This document shows positions 8,422 to 16,859 of a stretch of 21,508 bases of DNA, piece after piece; the first letter of the stretch is position 1; every line of letters begins with the position of its first letter. Both the position numbers and the translations under genes were made by a program. This stretch comes from Pseudomonadota bacterium (lineage in GTDB: Bacteria; Pseudomonadota; Alphaproteobacteria; Sphingomonadales; Sphingomonadaceae): contig JAEWCW010000035.1 in assembly GCA_023390415.1 (NCBI GenBank), positions 1 through 21,508 on the forward strand, in the 5' to 3' direction. The notes under the pieces were generated by a model. That model was given only the letters and a program-made list of their open reading frames with translations. It made no database searches and was not told the origin of the DNA.

Positions 8422-9388
8422 CGAAAATGCCAATGCGGAGGTGATCCGCGGCCGCGCAGTGGCCGTGATCGGCTACGGCAATCAGGGCCGCGCCCAGGCG
8501 CTGAACCTGAAGGATGGCGGCGTCGCGGTGACGATCGGCCTGCCCGAAGGCTCGGCCAGCCGCGCCCGCGCTGAAGCGGACGGGTTCGCCGTCATGACGG
8601 CGCGCGAGGCGGCGGCGGGCGCGGACGTGGCCGTGATCCTCGCCGCCGACGAGGACCAGGGCCGGATCTACCGCGACGAGATCGCGCCGGCGCTTCGCGA
8701 GGGCGGCGCCCTGATCTTCGCGCACGGGCTCAACATCCGGTTCGGCCTGATCCAGCCGCGCCCCGACCTCGACGTCCTCCTGGTCGCCCCCAAGGGCCCG
8801 GGCACGGCGCTGCGCAGCGAATATCAGGCCGGGCGCGGGCTGATCTCGCTCTTCGCCGTGCACCAGGATGCCAGCGGCTCCGGCGAAGCGCTCGCCCTCT
8901 CCTACGCAGCGGCGCTGGGCAGCGGCCGCGCTGGAATCCTGCGCACCACCTTCGCCGAGGAATGCGAGGCGGACCTGTTCAACGAGCAGGCGGTGCTGTG
9001 GGGCGCGATCCCCGAACTGATCCAGGCCGGCTTCGAGACGCTGGTCGAGGCCGGCTTCTCGCCCGAAATCGCCTATTTCGAATGCCTGACCGAGGTGAAG
9101 CTGATCGCCGACCTCATCTACGAGCGGGGGATCGCCGGGATGCGCGAGGCGATCAGCAACACCGCCGAGTTCGGCGCTCTGAAGGGCGGCACCAGGATCG
9201 TCACCGCCGACACAAGAACCGAGATGCGCCGGATCCTCCGCGAGGTCCGCTCCGGCGCCTTCGTCAAGGACCTGATCGCCGACGCCGAGGCCGGCTACCC
9301 CCTGCTCCGCCGGAGCCGCGCCCAGGCCGCAGCGCACCCGATCGAGCAGGTGCGCGTTCGCCTGGCCGGTCTGGGCGGCGACGCATGA
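8405..9388 (+). CDS. ilvC: Ketol-acid reductoisomerase, divergent
   Basis: Class I KARI converts acetolactate or acetohydroxybutyrate, with NAD(P)H and Mg2+, in valine/isoleucine synthesis. At 327 residues it is slightly short. It has the Rossmann motif VIGYGNQGRAQALNLKDGG at 21-39, the catalytic His107 in FAHGLN, and all expected metal ligands: D190 and E194 in DLFNEQ, E226 and E230 in YFECLTE, and Ser251 in AISNTAEFG. Several places differ from the usual family sequence as I remember it: GLPEGSAS in the cofactor loop instead of GLRxGSAS, GPGTALRSEY instead of GPGHTVRxEY, and AADEDQ instead of TPDEVQ or TPDELQ. It starts within the end of miaA, and no acetolactate synthase genes (ilvB, ilvN) accompany it. 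It may be the housekeeping enzyme or a second, specialised copy. Confidence 0.86.
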   Translation: MQVFRDENANAEVIRGRAVAVIGYGNQGRAQALNLKDGGVAVTIGLPEGSASRARAEADGFAVMTAREAAAGADVAVILAADEDQGRIYRDEIAPALREGGALIFAHGLNIRFGLIQPRPDLDVLLVAPKGPGTALRSEYQAGRGLISLFAVHQDASGSGEALALSYAAALGSGRAGILRTTFAEECEADLFNEQAVLWGAIPELIQAGFETLVEAGFSPEIAYFECLTEVKLIADLIYERGIAGMREAISNTAEFGALKGGTRIVTADTRTEMRRILREVRSGAFVKDLIADAEAGYPLLRRSRAQAAAHPIEQVRVRLAGLGGDA

Positions 9389-9981
9389 TCTTCGCCGAGA
9401 GCGCGCGGCTGATCCTGCGCCGGCCGCGGCCCGAGGATCTCGAGGCGATGCTCGCCGGCTGGGCCGATCCGGAGATGAGCCGTTGGACTCCCGACCGGCC
9501 CGATCCGCGCGGCTTCCTCACCCAGCTCATCGAGGACATGCAGGTGAAACGCCCCGGCGAGACCGAGCCCGGCGGGCCCTGGTACCAATATGTCGTGGAG
9601 CGGCGCTCGGACGGGGCGCTGATCGGCGATCTCGGCGCCGGCTTCGAGGTGCCCGGTCCATACCAAGTCGAGATCGGCTGCCGGATCCTCCCCGCCTTCC
9701 AGCGCAGCGGCTTTGCCAAGGAAGCGGTTGCGGCCCTGATCGATCACCTGATTGAGCGCCACGAGATCCATCGCTTCGTCGGGATCGTCGCGGCGCCGCA
9801 CGAAACCTCGAAGCGCGTCTTGAGAAGCCTCGGCTTCCGCCACGAGGGTCATTTCAAGCAGAGCTTCTGGTGCGGCGGCAAATGGATCGACGACGACGTC
9901 TTCGGCCTGCTCGCCAGCGAATGGAAGGCGCGATCGCCGGCACCGGCGTCGGCCGGGGCGATCGGCGCCCTGCAACCGTGA
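9385..9981 (+). CDS. GNAT-family N-acetyltransferase (RimJ/RimL-like)
   Basis: The protein has 198 residues, starting at an ATG that overlaps the ilvC stop (ATGA). The N-terminus, ESARLILRRPRPEDLEAML, is the typical opening of RimJ/RimL-type acetyltransferases. The acetyl-CoA region is visible as EIGCRILPAFQRSGFAKEAVAALIDHLI, followed by ETSKRVLRSLGFRHEGHF. Such enzymes acetylate protein N-termini, polyamines or small amines with acetyl-CoA; the substrate cannot be read here. It sits between ilvC and the transporter gene with a 6-base gap downstream, so it is probably in the same transcript. An upstream in-frame extension inside ilvC is not credible as coding. Confidence 0.9.
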   Translation: MIFAESARLILRRPRPEDLEAMLAGWADPEMSRWTPDRPDPRGFLTQLIEDMQVKRPGETEPGGPWYQYVVERRSDGALIGDLGAGFEVPGPYQVEIGCRILPAFQRSGFAKEAVAALIDHLIERHEIHRFVGIVAAPHETSKRVLRSLGFRHEGHFKQSFWCGGKWIDDDVFGLLASEWKARSPAPASAGAIGALQP

Positions 9982-9987
9982 TCGACG

Positions 9988-11208
9988 ATGGACCCCGCGC
10001 GCGCTGACCCGCCCGAGGCGCGGCCGCCGGCGCTCAGCCACGCCGCTTTGTTCGTCCGCTTCCTGAAATTCGGCGCGATGGCGTTCGGCGGGCCGGTCGC
10101 GCAGATCGCGATGATCCGCCGCGAGCTGGTCGAGGAGGAAGGCTGGATCGACGGCACCCGCTTCAACAAATTGCTCGCGGTGATGCAGGTGCTGCCCGGG
10201 CCGGAGGCGCACGAGCTCTGCGTCCATCTCGGAATCCGCGCCAGGGGCCGGCTCAGCGGGATCCTCGCCGGCCTCGGCTTCATGCTGCCCGGCCTGCTGC
10301 TGATGCTCGCTCTGGCCTGGCTCTACACGCGGCTTCAGATCGACGGCACTTTGCTCGGCGCGGCCTTTCTCGGCGTTCAGGCGGCGGTGCTCGCGGTGAT
10401 CCTGCGCGCCGTCCACCGGATCGGCGAGCATATCCTGCTCGACCGCTGGCTGTGGGCGGCTGCGATCGGGGCGGCCGCGGCATCCTTCGCCGGCATCAGC
10501 TTCTGGATCGTCCTCCCGGCTGCAGGTGCGGCCTATGCCCTCGCCTCGAGCCGGCGCTACGCCCTCGCCGGCCTGGTGGTCCTCGCCGCGGGACTGTTCG
10601 GCTTCCTTCTCCTCGCCCCTCCGGCAAGCGTGCCGGAGCCGGCCGCCGTCGTTTCCGCAGAGGCCGCGCCGACCGCGGCGATGCTGTTCTGGACCGGCCT
10701 GAAGGGCGGCCTTCTGACCTTCGGCGGCGCCTACACGGCCATCCCGTTCATCCGCGACGATACGGTGGGCCGCGGCTGGATGAGCGACGGCCAGTTCCTA
10801 GACGGGCTCGGCCTCTCGGGAATCCTGCCCGCGCCCCTGGTCATCTTCGCGACCTTCGTCGGCTGGATCAGCGGCGGCCTCGCCGGCGCGCTTGCGATCA
10901 CGGCGGGCATGTTCCTCCCGGCCTTCGCTTTCTCCCTGATCTTCTACGAGCGGCTCGAGGCGCTTGCCGAGCATGACCGGCTGCACAGCATCCTAAGCGG
11001 AGTCGCCGCGGGAGTCGTCGGCCTGATCGCCATCACCCTCGTCGACCTCGCCCGAACCGGCGCCGAGCGCTCGCCGAGCCTCGCCGCAAGCGCCGCGATC
11101 TTCGCCGCCGCCTTGCTCATCCTCTATGCCTGGCGCAGCAAGGCCGCGACCCCGCTCGTCCTAGCCCTGGGCGCTGCCGCCGGCGCCCTGACGCTCGGCG
11201 CAGGTTGA
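9988..11208 (+). CDS. chrA: CHR-family (chromate-type) transporter, two-domain form
   Basis: This 406-residue inner-membrane protein has two homologous halves. Each half carries the CHR signature near its beginning: FGAMAFGGPVAQIAM at about 29-42, followed by LPGPEAHELCVHLG, and LLTFGGAYTAIPFIRDD starting near 243, followed by GLGLSGILPAPLVIFATFVG. Between and after these are many hydrophobic segments, about ten to twelve in all. Members of the family export chromate, often in exchange with sulfate-like ions, but many have untested substrates. It lies at the end of the miaA-ilvC-GNAT run with no sign of a chromate regulator nearby. The ribosome-binding site is poor. The convergent BLUF gene ends 21 bases downstream. 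Confidence 0.88.
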   Translation: MDPARADPPEARPPALSHAALFVRFLKFGAMAFGGPVAQIAMIRRELVEEEGWIDGTRFNKLLAVMQVLPGPEAHELCVHLGIRARGRLSGILAGLGFMLPGLLLMLALAWLYTRLQIDGTLLGAAFLGVQAAVLAVILRAVHRIGEHILLDRWLWAAAIGAAAASFAGISFWIVLPAAGAAYALASSRRYALAGLVVLAAGLFGFLLLAPPASVPEPAAVVSAEAAPTAAMLFWTGLKGGLLTFGGAYTAIPFIRDDTVGRGWMSDGQFLDGLGLSGILPAPLVIFATFVGWISGGLAGALAITAGMFLPAFAFSLIFYERLEALAEHDRLHSILSGVAAGVVGLIAITLVDLARTGAERSPSLAASAAIFAAALLILYAWRSKAATPLVLALGAAAGALTLGAG

Positions 11209-11229
11209 CCTCAGCGGGGGTCACCGCGC

Positions 11230-11640
11230 TCAGGCGGCGCTGGCGTGGATCTCCGCGAAGCCGGTGAACTGGGCGCGCATGTTGGGGTCGGCGACGTGCT
11301 CGACGAGCAGGCGGACCGTCTCGGCGAGCCCGGCTTGGTCGGGCACCTCGGCGGCGCCCTCATAGGCCATCGACCAGTCGCCGAAGCTTCGCGCCTCAAC
11401 CGTCCGGCAGGAGAGCAGCACCAGGGCGAAGTGGCGCGGGTCGGCCTGGATCCTGGCGTAGGCGTCGAGCACCGCCTGGTCGGGGCCCTCCAGCGCCTGG
11501 AGGAAGCGCCGGCCGCCGGAGACGAGCAGCCCCGTGACCCCGGCCTTCTGATTGTTGGCGCGCGAGGTCTCTAGGATCGCCCCGAGCAGGGCCTGGTCGA
11601 CCGGCGCGCGGGCGGTGCTGATATAGATGAGCTGAAGCAT
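11230..11640 (-). CDS. Single-domain BLUF blue-light sensor
   Basis: The protein has 136 residues and consists of little more than one BLUF domain, which binds FAD and senses blue light. All photocycle residues are present with the spacing of AppA: Tyr6 in LIYIS, Asn30 in SRANNQKAGVTGLL, Gln48 in RFLQALEG, and Trp89 and Met91 in FGDWSM. The roughly 40-residue C-terminal tail has no output domain, so signalling probably works through a partner protein. The start at 11640 is well supported by a strong GGAGGA ribosome-binding site. The gene is convergent with the chrA-type gene and has no obvious partner next to it. Confidence 0.95.
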   Translation of the reverse strand: MLQLIYISTARAPVDQALLGAILETSRANNQKAGVTGLLVSGGRRFLQALEGPDQAVLDAYARIQADPRHFALVLLSCRTVEARSFGDWSMAYEGAAEVPDQAGLAETVRLLVEHVADPNMRAQFTGFAEIHASAA

Positions 11641-11643
11641 GAT

Positions 11644-11649
11644 TCCTCC
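11644..11649 (-). promoter_or_regulatory. Strong ribosome-binding site of the BLUF gene
   Basis: GGAGGA on the minus strand, three bases before the ATG at 11640. It fixes the start of the BLUF gene and suggests efficient translation. Confidence 0.75.
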
Positions 11650-11714
11650 GGAAGACGGAGGGACTTAGCGGGCGAAGCGCAAAGGAAGGCTTAAGCGCTC
11701 AAGTGCGCAGAGAC

Positions 11715-11748
11715 GCTTCTCGGCCTCGCCGTGGGCGAGGTTCGCCCA
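11715..11748. repeat. Imperfect direct copy of the mutL 3' end
   Basis: Bases 11715-11748 align without gaps to 12811-12844, the last codons of mutL, at 27 of 34 positions. A 14-base exact run, TCGCCGTGGGCGAG, is included. Read on the minus strand the segment gives WANLAHGEAEKRL, resembling the MutL tail WVKLAHGDIEKLF. It lies outside any recognised gene, on the far side of the DUF4238 gene from mutL and in the same orientation. Confidence 0.5.
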
Positions 11749-11830
11749 TGCACGGCAGCCGTCGCGTTCGCGGCGTTCGTCCGCAGTTTCTAATATTTAG
11801 CAAATTCCTTCCAGGTCAGACACAGTGTTT

Positions 11831-12748
11831 TTAGCCCGTAAAAACGTACGGGGCTATCGAAGGAGGCAGACCAACGAGGTCCGGCAAGCGCCGCCGCCGA
11901 AAGGGTAGAAACAGGGGGTCAACGAAGGCCCGTGCACCGCTATCCCTAGCGATAACCTGATGGTGTGCCTGAGCAGCTACTTGCTGATTCATTCGCTGAA
12001 CCAAGGCAGACGGCGGCTGACTTCCGACAAAATCGACTACCTCGCGACTTTGGCTCGCGACGAAGAACGACTTCGGCGAAACAGCGAGGAGAAGATAGCC
12101 ATCAGGCTGCCCAATCCGATTCATGACCAGCGGAGAGTCGCTGGTTAAGAACTCCCCGGCGTCACTTGGAACCCGAGCAAAGCCCCACACAGAACCGTTC
12201 AGCACAGACCCTACTCGAGGCGAATCGACAAGCTCGCTAAAAAGGGACGCGAAGGCCTCACTGACGACACCGTTCTCGTCGGTCGCGAGATACTCCGCAA
12301 AAGTGGGTGGATCGGTGGCAGCCCGCAGATCATCATACGTTGCTTCCACTTCAGACATCCACTTCGCATCGCCTTCCCTAAGATGTTTCCACAGAAACTC
12401 GATCTGACGAGGATGCCTATGCATCAATGACATAAGAAAGCGCGACCAACCGCTGCGAAGGTGCTGATCCGTAGGGGGTGACGAGTGGGCTTCAAAATAC
12501 GCGAGCGCGTTGCTCGCTACGTCATCCACACGCGAGAGAAAGCGGCTTTCCAATTCTTGCCGGTGGGCCGGGTCGGCTCTGGTAGGGATCGAGTACAGGT
12601 GCGGCTGGTAGCCGGTTTCGGTAGCAAACCTTCGCCTTGCGACTAGCCTGCGATACGGTCGGCTAAACTCGACGACACGACCATCGGCATTGGCCCAACG
12701 CTCTATGAAGAAAGCAGGCAGGTAGTGATGTTTGATCGGTATCGACAT
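11831..12748 (-). CDS. DUF4238 domain protein
   Basis: The protein has 305 residues and an N-terminus of the DUF4238 type (KHHYLPAFFIERWA at 6-19). A later FLTSDSPLVM tract is also usual in this family, where a TSD-x-P motif is conserved. The function is unknown; members are scattered accessory genes. No signal peptide or membrane segment is visible. The base composition is clearly more AT-rich than that of all neighbours, and the adjoining non-coding ends (11785-11830 and 12749-12795) share this, which suggests transfer. The ribosome-binding site is weak (GAAGA). The gene is wedged between the BLUF gene and mutL, and a copy of the mutL tail lies just beyond its 3' side. Confidence 0.85.
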   Translation of the reverse strand: MSIPIKHHYLPAFFIERWANADGRVVEFSRPYRRLVARRRFATETGYQPHLYSIPTRADPAHRQELESRFLSRVDDVASNALAYFEAHSSPPTDQHLRSGWSRFLMSLMHRHPRQIEFLWKHLREGDAKWMSEVEATYDDLRAATDPPTFAEYLATDENGVVSEAFASLFSELVDSPRVGSVLNGSVWGFARVPSDAGEFLTSDSPLVMNRIGQPDGYLLLAVSPKSFFVASQSREVVDFVGSQPPSALVQRMNQQVAAQAHHQVIARDSGARAFVDPLFLPFRRRRLPDLVGLPPSIAPYVFTG

Positions 12749-12793
12749 TCTTCAGGATGCCATCAAGCGTCGAATATCTCGACTAAGTATTGA

Positions 12794-14611
12794 TCATTTC
12801 CGCCCGAACAGTTTCTCGATGTCGCCGTGGGCGAGCTTTACCCAGGTCGGGCGGCCGTGATTGCATTGGCCGCTATGGGGGGTGATCTCCATCTCGCGCA
12901 GGAGGGCGTTCATCTCGGCGACCGAGAGGATCCGGCCGGCGCGGACGCTGCCGTGGCAGGCCATGGTCGCGGCGACGTGATCGAGCTTCTCCTTGAGGCT
13001 CAAAGCCTCGTCGAAGGCGGCGAGCTCGTCGGCGAGGTCGGTGACCAGGCCGCTGACGTCGCCGGCGCCGAGCAAGGCGGGCGTGGCGCGGACGAGGATG
13101 GCGCGGGCGCCGAAGCGCTCGAGCTCCAGGCCCATTTCGGCGAGCTCGGCCGCGCGCGCCTCGAGCCGGTCGCAGGCGGGCTCGTCCAGCTCGACCACCT
13201 CCGGCAGCAGCAGCGCCTGGCGCGCGACCCCGCCATTGGCCATGGCGCGGCGCATCCGCTCGAGCACCAGCCGCTCGTGCGCGGCATGCTGGTCGACCAG
13301 CACCAGCCCGTCCTCGGCCTCGGCAACGATATAGGTGGCGGCGACTTGGCCGCGGGCGACCCCGAGCGGGTGGGATGCGGCCTGCGGCGGCGGTGCGGTC
13401 GCGGCCTCGGCGCGGCCCTGGGGGAGGTATTCGGAACGGGCGTCGTGAACGAACGTCCCCTCTCCCCCCTGGGGAGAGGGATAAAGAGAGGGGGGATTGG
13501 GCGCGCGCGAATAGCCGTAGAGGAAATGCTGTGCGGACGACTGCCCCTCTCCCCGGCCCTCTCCCCCGAGGGGAGAGGGAGCGCCGGTCTGCCACGGCAC
13601 ATTGACCGCGGCCGGCTGCGCGCTCCGGAAGCCGGCCGAGTCGAGCGCGTGCCTCAGGCCGCCGACGATCAGGCCGCGGATTCCGGCGGGGTCGCGGAAG
13701 CGGACCTCGGTCTTGGCCGGGTGGACGTTGACGTCCACCTCCTCGCGCGGGACCTCGACGAACAGAGCGAGGATCGGGTGGCGGTCGCGGGCGAGGAGAT
13801 CCTGATAGGCGGCGCGGACGGCACCGATCAGCAGCCGGTCCTTCACCGGCCGGCCGTTGACGAACAGGAACTGGTGATCGGCGATCCCGCGGTTGAAGGT
13901 CGGCAGGCCGGCAACCCCGCCGAGCGCGGCGGCGCCCCGGACATAGTCGACCTTGACGCTGTTCTCGGCGAGCGCACGATCGGTGAGCGCTGCGACTCGG
14001 GCCGGCCGGTCCTCCCCGGGCTGGACCGAGAGCGTCCGGCGGCCGTCATGCTCGACGCTGAAGCCGATGTCCGGCCGCGCCATGGCCAGCCGCTTCACCA
14101 CGTCGAGGCAGGCGGCATATTCGCTCCGCGCCGAGCGCAGGAACTTGCGGCGCGCCGGGACCCGGGCGAACAGGTCCTCGACCAGGATGCGGGTGCCCGG
14201 CGGAAGCGCCGCCGGCCCCTCCCCGGCAAGCCGGCCATTGTCGACGATCCGCGACCAGCCGTCCGCGCCCCGCACCCGGCTCTCGACGGTCAGCCGCGCG
14301 ACGCTGGCGATCGAGGGCAAGGCCTCGCCGCGGAAGCCCAGGGTCGCCACCGCCTCGATCGCGTCGTCGGGGAGCTTCGACGTGGCGTGGCGTTCAAGTG
14401 CGAGCGCCATCTCGTCCGGGCTCATGCCGCTGCCGTCGTCGACCACCTCGATGCGCTCGGTTCCGCCCGCCGCAAGCGCGATCGCGATCCTCGTCGAGCC
14501 CGCGTCGATCGCGTTTTCGACCAGCTCTTTCAACGCACTGGCCGGTCTTTCTACCACTTCACCGGCTGCGATGCGGTTGACGAGATGTTCGGGGAGGCGC
14601 CGTATTGACAT
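12794..14611 (-). CDS. mutL: DNA mismatch repair protein MutL, with endonuclease motif
   Basis: MutL couples mismatch recognition by MutS to strand incision and removal. The 605-residue protein has the GHKL ATPase core: IAAGEVVERPASALKELVEN with catalytic Glu29 and Asn33, DDGSGM at 58-63, HATSK, and GFRGEAL at 92-98. The C-terminal dimerisation domain has the endonuclease motif DQHAAHERLVLE from residue 440, then ACHGSVRAG and CNHGRP. It is therefore probably a nicking MutL of the kind found in organisms without MutH. The linker at about residues 344-385 contains two glycine/proline-rich peptides (SPLGGEGRGEG and YPSPQGGEG) encoded by palindromic repeats. The start at 14611 gives MSIRRLPEHLVNRIAAGE, the normal family beginning. 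It is divergent from mreB. Confidence 0.96.
   Translation of the reverse strand: MSIRRLPEHLVNRIAAGEVVERPASALKELVENAIDAGSTRIAIALAAGGTERIEVVDDGSGMSPDEMALALERHATSKLPDDAIEAVATLGFRGEALPSIASVARLTVESRVRGADGWSRIVDNGRLAGEGPAALPPGTRILVEDLFARVPARRKFLRSARSEYAACLDVVKRLAMARPDIGFSVEHDGRRTLSVQPGEDRPARVAALTDRALAENSVKVDYVRGAAALGGVAGLPTFNRGIADHQFLFVNGRPVKDRLLIGAVRAAYQDLLARDRHPILALFVEVPREEVDVNVHPAKTEVRFRDPAGIRGLIVGGLRHALDSAGFRSAQPAAVNVPWQTGAPSPLGGEGRGEGQSSAQHFLYGYSRAPNPPSLYPSPQGGEGTFVHDARSEYLPQGRAEAATAPPPQAASHPLGVARGQVAATYIVAEAEDGLVLVDQHAAHERLVLERMRRAMANGGVARQALLLPEVVELDEPACDRLEARAAELAEMGLELERFGARAILVRATPALLGAGDVSGLVTDLADELAAFDEALSLKEKLDHVAATMACHGSVRAGRILSVAEMNALLREMEITPHSGQCNHGRPTWVKLAHGDIEKLFGRK
13457..13496. 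repeat. REP-like palindrome 1 inside mutL
   Basis: A CCCTCTCCCC...GGGGAGAGGG palindrome at 13458-13480 is followed by a second GAGAGGGG arm at 13486-13493. It is translated in frame in MutL as PPSLYPSPQGGEG. It resembles palindrome 2, which lies about 48 bases away, in inverted orientation. Confidence 0.75.
13544..13579. repeat. REP-like palindrome 2 inside mutL (inverted relative to palindrome 1)
   Basis: A CCCCTCTCCCC arm at 13544-13554 is followed by the palindrome CCCTCTCCCC...GGGGAGAGGG at 13558-13579. In MutL it is translated as SPLGGEGRGEG. Its reverse complement has the same order of parts as palindrome 1, so the two form a head-to-head pair like a REPIN or BIME. Confidence 0.75.
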
Positions 14612-14664
14612 GGGTCAAGCGTGTAGCCCAAGCGGACGCATCCGGCGAGCTTTAGTGATCGCTG

Positions 14665-14694
14665 TGGACGGGGGCCGTGGGGGCACCCTATATA
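14665..14694 (+). promoter_or_regulatory. Candidate sigma-70 promoter for the mreB operon
   Basis: TGGACG (14665-14670) and TATATA (14689-14694) are separated by 18 bases in the 144-base gap between the divergent mutL and mreB starts. The TATATAGA tract is the only AT-rich stretch of this GC-rich gap. The expected transcript would begin around 14702 with a leader of about 55 bases. Confidence 0.45.
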
Positions 14695-14755
14695 GATTTT
14701 TTCGAGGTTCGGGCGCCATTGCGCTCGCCTCCGCCTGGAAGCGAGTTTGTTCGAA

Positions 14756-15799
<1,044 letters not shown>

Positions 15800-15818
15800 G
15801 CGAAAGGACGCGCGGATC

Positions 15819-16859
15819 ATGGCGCCGCCCTCCAGCCGGCGCCCGGGCTTCTCCCGAAGGGCGCAATACGGGCTGTTCATCGGCTATGTGGTGGCGGTGG
15901 CCGGCATCCTGCTCGCCCTGCTCCTGCTGGCGATCGCGATCATCGATCCGCGCGGATTCGCGGCGCTTCGCGGCGCTGCGATCGACGGCACCGCGCCGGC
16001 GACCGAGGGCAGCCGGAGCATCGGGGATTTCGTGCGCGGGATCGGCACCGGCATCGGCGACTATTTCCGCGCCGGCTCGCAAAATGCCGAGCTTCGCGCC
16101 GAGGTCGAGCGGATGCGCAACGAGGTCGTCCGCGCCCAGGCGATCGATTTCGAGAATCGGCGCCTCCGTCACCTGCTCGGCCTCGCTGGCCAGATCGAGG
16201 ACGAGGTGACGATCGCCCGTGTCGTCGGCTCGAGCTTCTCGTCCAACCGCCGCTACGCGACCCTCTCCGCCGGAAGCCAGTCCGGAGTCCTGGACGGCAT
16301 GCCCGTGCGCGCGCCCGAAGGCCTGATCGGACGCGTGCTCGAGACCGGCCGCTGGGCGGCTCGGGTGCTGCTCGTCACCGACGGATCGAGCAGCGTCCCC
16401 GTCCGCCTCGTCCGCGACGGCACTCCGGCGCTCGCGGTCGGCCGCGGCGACGGCACGATCGAGCTTCGGACGCTGGAGGTCGGCGCCAACCCCTTCCAGG
16501 TCGGCGACGTCCTGGTCACCTCCGGAATCGGCGGGATTTTCCCGCCCAACATCCCGGTCGCGCGGGTGATCCGGCTTGAGGGCGACAGCGCCCTCGCCCG
16601 GCCGATCGCCGATCCCGCGCGCGCCGATTTCGCGATCGTCCAGCGGCCGTACCAGCCGGCGTCGGAGGGCGCGCTCCAGGCGGCGCCCCAGATCCAGCGC
16701 GTGCCGGTGACCGTCTCCGGCCAGCAGGCGCAGCAGGCGCAGCAGCAGCCTGGCGCCCAGCCGGCCGCCCCGGCCCCGCAGCCGCGCCAGCGCAGCCCGC
16801 AATATCAGCCGGCGCTCCAGCGTCCCGAAGCCGCCGTGCCGCAGGGACAGCGTCGATGA
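15819..16859 (+). CDS. mreC: Rod shape-determining protein MreC
   Basis: MreC is a periplasmic scaffold, anchored in the inner membrane, that activates PBP2-RodA. The 346-residue protein has one N-terminal membrane helix (YGLFIGYVVAVAGILLALLL, about residues 18-37). A coiled-coil region follows (AELRAEVERMRNEVVRAQAIDFENRRLRHLLGL, split around residues 90-122), then the beta-barrel MreC domain with VVGSSFSSNRRYATLSAG and GIGGIFPPNIPVARV. The last 50 or so residues are rich in Gln, Pro and Ala (QQAQQAQQQ), a low-complexity tail not needed for the fold. The gene begins 19 bases after mreB and its TGA overlaps the mreD ATG. Confidence 0.95.
   Translation: MAPPSSRRPGFSRRAQYGLFIGYVVAVAGILLALLLLAIAIIDPRGFAALRGAAIDGTAPATEGSRSIGDFVRGIGTGIGDYFRAGSQNAELRAEVERMRNEVVRAQAIDFENRRLRHLLGLAGQIEDEVTIARVVGSSFSSNRRYATLSAGSQSGVLDGMPVRAPEGLIGRVLETGRWAARVLLVTDGSSSVPVRLVRDGTPALAVGRGDGTIELRTLEVGANPFQVGDVLVTSGIGGIFPPNIPVARVIRLEGDSALARPIADPARADFAIVQRPYQPASEGALQAAPQIQRVPVTVSGQQAQQAQQQPGAQPAAPAPQPRQRSPQYQPALQRPEAAVPQGQRR

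Noticed and set aside
11835..11852. CCCGTA...TACGGG inverted repeat at the 3' end of the DUF4238 gene as a terminator
   Set aside because: The stem has six pairs and overlaps the stop region, and no T run follows on the minus strand; evidence is too weak to call it.
12827..14608. A 593-codon plus-strand frame opposite mutL
   Set aside because: MutL on the minus strand has every expected motif; the opposite frame shows only compositional repeats.
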